The position numbers and the translations under genes were made by a program. Positions 13,955-15,556 of a stretch of DNA of 15,556 bases are shown piece after piece (position 1 is the stretch's first letter; each line of letters begins with the position of its first letter). This DNA is from Bacillota bacterium (lineage in GTDB: Bacteria > Bacillota > Bacilli > Paenibacillales > Paenibacillaceae). The stretch lies in assembly GCA_023386495.1 (NCBI GenBank), contig JAEWJS010000108.1, forward strand, positions 1-15,556, given 5' to 3'. Under the pieces are notes generated by a model. That model ran no database searches and was not told where the DNA came from. It saw only the letters and a list, made by a program, of their open reading frames with translations.

Positions 13955-14863
13955 CTATTCCGCCTTGCGAACCGCGAACCATAGCTCGACATAATTCAGA
14001 CCGTCTCGCTCGCCGTACATTTCGAACTCGATCCCGTCCACCTGCTCGTAGCCGGCCGTCGGGAGCCATTCGGAGTAGAAGCGGCGGTACAGCGACTCGA
14101 TCGTCTCATCGAACTGGTCCCATGTATGCGGCTCCGACGGGAAAATCGCCCACGTATGCGCAGGTATCGTCACCGCTGCGTACCCGTCCGTATCGCTCCC
14201 TTCGCCTTTGAAGGCGCACAGCATGTACGGGAACGTGTCCGGCCCGGTCTTCCTGTAGCTGCATACCGCGTGCACGCGGTGCAGATGCGGACTGACGAAT
14301 GACGGGAGCTTGCCCGCGCGCTCCTCCAGCCGCTTCACGTCACCGTTCGAATGGCTCCGTTCCCATAGCTTGGCCGGCGTCTCCGGCAACCCCGGCGTTC
14401 CCCCTACTCCGTCCGTGCGGAATACCCCTTCAATGCCGAACACCTCGAAGCTGTCCTTCGTCTCAATCCGATAATTCATTGCTTCTGCCCCCTTGATCGT
14501 GATAAGGAAGGACATCCGTGGATAGGCGACAAGCGCCGCGCCGTCTTGGCGCGCCATCGCCGGCGTGATCCCGTGCAATGCATGGAAAGCCCTCGCAAAA
14601 GATACCGGCGATTCATAGCCGTACTTCAGCGCGACATCGATGACCTTCGCCGAGCCTCCTTGCTGAAGCTCCAACGCGGCCAGCGTCAGCCGTCTTCGCC
14701 GAATGTACTCGGCCAGCGTCACGTCCGTTATGAACGCGAACATGCGCTGGAATTGGTACGAAGAGCAGCAGGCCATCCGTGCCGCTTCGCTAAGCTCGAT
14801 CTCCCCGGTCAAGTTCGACTCGATATAGTCGACCGCTCGATTCATTCGCTCCAGCCATTCCAT
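13955..14863 (-). CDS. AraC-family regulator with GyrI-like effector domain
   Basis: This 302-residue protein has an AraC-type double helix-turn-helix at about 8-107, with LSEAARMACCSSYQFQRMF and the second helix pair containing VIDVALKYGYESPVSFARAFHALHGITP. A GyrI-like/integron-cassette ligand-binding domain covers about 128-300. This order resembles the Rob/BltR-like sensors of small, often lipophilic compounds. The ATG at 14863 has GAGGAGGGA five bases upstream. A longer frame to 15007 would run through the promoter and adds an unrelated stretch, so it was not used. It appears monocistronic, with its target not evident in the window. Confidence 0.9.
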   Translation of the reverse strand: MEWLERMNRAVDYIESNLTGEIELSEAARMACCSSYQFQRMFAFITDVTLAEYIRRRRLTLAALELQQGGSAKVIDVALKYGYESPVSFARAFHALHGITPAMARQDGAALVAYPRMSFLITIKGAEAMNYRIETKDSFEVFGIEGVFRTDGVGGTPGLPETPAKLWERSHSNGDVKRLEERAGKLPSFVSPHLHRVHAVCSYRKTGPDTFPYMLCAFKGEGSDTDGYAAVTIPAHTWAIFPSEPHTWDQFDETIESLYRRFYSEWLPTAGYEQVDGIEFEMYGERDGLNYVELWFAVRKAE

Positions 14864-14886
14864 CTCGATCCCTCCTCTCGCATCCA

Positions 14887-14917
14887 AGTATAGTTGGGGC
14901 CGGCATGCAGTTCGCAA
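14887..14917 (-). promoter_or_regulatory. Candidate promoter of the AraC-type gene
   Basis: On the minus strand TATACT (14892-14887) lies 24 bases before the ATG. TTGCGA (14917-14912) stands 19 bases upstream of it. That spacer is longer than optimal and contains the small palindromes GCATGC and GCCGGC, suggesting an activator-dependent promoter. Confidence 0.45.
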
Positions 14918-14957
14918 CCTTTTGTGCCCGAAGAAGTATGGCCTGCCTCTATCATAC

Positions 14958-14991
14958 AAAAAAAAGACAGCTGCACAATTGAGCGGCTGTC
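14958..14991 (-). terminator. Rho-independent terminator of the riboswitch transcript
   Basis: On the minus strand a nine-base stem (arms 14991-14983 and 14974-14966, one wobble) is followed by eight T residues. It is the clearest intrinsic terminator in the window and ends the small-protein transcript. Confidence 0.92.
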
Positions 14992-15033
14992 CTTCCTTAT
15001 GCTCCATACCTTCGCGGACCGGAATCGTTCACG

Positions 15034-15201
15034 TTACGATACTTTCTTCACGATCGAATCCGGAAGCTGAATGTGCAGCACATTCGTATTGTCCCTGTCC
15101 ATCTTACGCAAGATGTCCGTCATTAGCCCGGTAAGGATCGGATCTTGCGCGGCTTTGTATGCAACTAACAACTTGAACACTTGACGTTTGCTCATATACA
15201 T
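15034..15201 (-). CDS. Uncharacterised small protein under c-di-GMP riboswitch control
   Basis: This frame of 55 residues from the ATG at 15201 encodes a basic N-terminal half (MSKRQVFKLLVAYKAAQD) likely to form an amphipathic helix, and ends LPDSIVKKVS. There is no signal peptide or clear membrane segment, and I do not recognise a family. The start is not settled. GGAGG (15220-15216) is 14 bases from this ATG. A GTG at 15216 overlaps the ribosome site, and a second ATG lies at 15195. It has its own promoter, riboswitch leader and a strong terminator, so a dedicated expressed unit is well supported even though the function is unknown. Confidence 0.7.
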   Translation of the reverse strand: MYMSKRQVFKLLVAYKAAQDPILTGLMTDILRKMDRDNTNVLHIQLPDSIVKKVS

Positions 15202-15218
15202 GGTCTTAATTGCCACCT

Positions 15219-15297
15219 CCGGTAACCCAGCCGTCCTAGCGCATCGCCTTAGACCCGCGGTTTTGCGTCCCTGCCTTTCGACAGGTTTGCCTTTTTC
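15219..15297 (-). promoter_or_regulatory. Cyclic di-GMP-I (GEMM-I) riboswitch
   Basis: On the minus strand the leader shows the GEMM-I blocks in order. These are AAAGGCAAACC, a P2 stem CCTGTC-GAAA-GGCAGG with its GNRA tetraloop, GGACGCAAA, the tetraloop-receptor strand GGTCTAAGG with partner TAGGA, then GGCTGGGTTACCGG. The family binds c-di-GMP at the junction of P1, P2 and P3. The closing strand GGTTACC runs straight into GGAGG, the only ribosome site of the small downstream gene. Control of translation is therefore likely; no terminator follows the aptamer before the gene. Confidence 0.93.
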
Positions 15298-15311
15298 GTA
15301 TTTCTACTAAT

Positions 15312-15340
15312 ATAGTACATTAGATTCAGGACCTCGGCAA
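15312..15340 (-). promoter_or_regulatory. Candidate SigA promoter of the riboswitch transcript
   Basis: On the minus strand TTGCCG (15340-15335), 17 bases, then TACTAT (15317-15312). Each hexamer is a 4/6 match. The start would fall just before the aptamer. Confidence 0.5.
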
Positions 15341-15429
15341 CACAAGTTTCGTCATTCTCGTGCCAGAACGCTCGCTAAACCCCTGCCAATATACCCATAT
15401 TCCTCCATTACATTAACAGCTAACGCGCA

Positions 15430-15556
15430 CTAGAGTGAAGGGCAGATAATTTTCTGCCCCTCCTCATCAAACCGTACGTGAGGTTTTCCCTCATACGGCT
15501 TTCCGATGTTCGTCATTCATGTGCATGCAGATTACAATAGCGTTTTGAGTCCACAT
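15430..15556 (-). mobile_element. 3' end of a group II intron (domains V and VI), cut by the window edge
   Basis: Read on the minus strand, 15500-15469 has the domain V form AGCCGTA-TGAGG, a GAAA-containing loop, CCTCA, the two-base CG bulge and TACGGTTT, with the AGC catalytic triad at its base. Domain VI follows as a hairpin (GGGGCAGA ... TCTGCCC, 15460-15440) with an unpaired A near 15436 as the branch point, so the intron ends about 15430. Domains I-IV, normally with a reverse transcriptase/maturase gene, would lie beyond 15556. The exact 3' junction is uncertain by a few bases. The 89 bases between it and the riboswitch promoter show no gene. Confidence 0.82.

Noticed and set aside
14864..15007. 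Longer N-terminus for the AraC-type regulator
   Set aside because: It would read through the terminator hairpin of the upstream unit and the promoter. ATG 14863 has an excellent ribosome site.
1..15556. tRNA, rRNA or insertion-sequence transposase genes
   Set aside because: None was recognised on either strand. The only mobile DNA seen is the intron end at the right edge.

Overview
The window looks like chromosomal DNA of a Firmicute of the Paenibacillus/Cohnella type. This rests on strong GGAGG ribosome sites, several GTG/TTG starts, secreted proteins with copper-amine-oxidase-N ('stalk') domains, an S-layer-homology (SLH) surface protein, and a c-di-GMP-I riboswitch. The genus is inferred from gene style, not from a marker gene. 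Most genes lie on the minus strand.

Layout. 1-540 is non-coding and carries four 22-bp operator-like inverted repeats spaced almost exactly 51 bp apart. 541-5364 (minus) is a run of secreted-protein genes. In transcription order these are a stalk domain fused to a Cu/Zn superoxide dismutase, a stalk domain fused to a carboxypeptidase-regulatory-like domain that is cut by an in-frame TAG from its apparent C-terminal half, a stalk domain fused to a duplicated beta-helix module, and a three-domain Calx-beta protein. 5566-6000 (plus) is a secretion-signal-free beta-rich protein of unknown function with a TTG start. 6094-6648 (minus) is a YdeI/OmdA-family protein. 6832-7580 (plus) is a MazE/MazF-type toxin-antitoxin pair. 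7618-12320 (minus) holds a 1373-residue BspA-type leucine-rich-repeat/SLH surface protein followed closely by a DUF1697 gene.

12511-13774 (minus) is a nitroreductase preceded by an Rrf2-type regulator. The nitroreductase promoter overlaps the regulator's terminator and carries two near-identical 22-bp operators. 13955-14863 (minus) is an AraC-type regulator with a GyrI-like ligand domain. 15034-15340 (minus) is a promoter, a c-di-GMP-I riboswitch and a small uncharacterised protein ending in a textbook terminator. At the right edge (15430-15556, minus) lie domains V and VI of a group II intron whose body continues outside the window.

Themes. The left half builds an extracellular/cell-wall protein set. 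The right half holds small regulatory circuits: nitroreductase control, a c-di-GMP switch, and a ligand-sensing AraC protein. The observations most worth following are the phased operator array (53-228), the in-frame stop at 3795-3797, the twin operators at 13193-13276, and the riboswitch controlling an orphan small protein.
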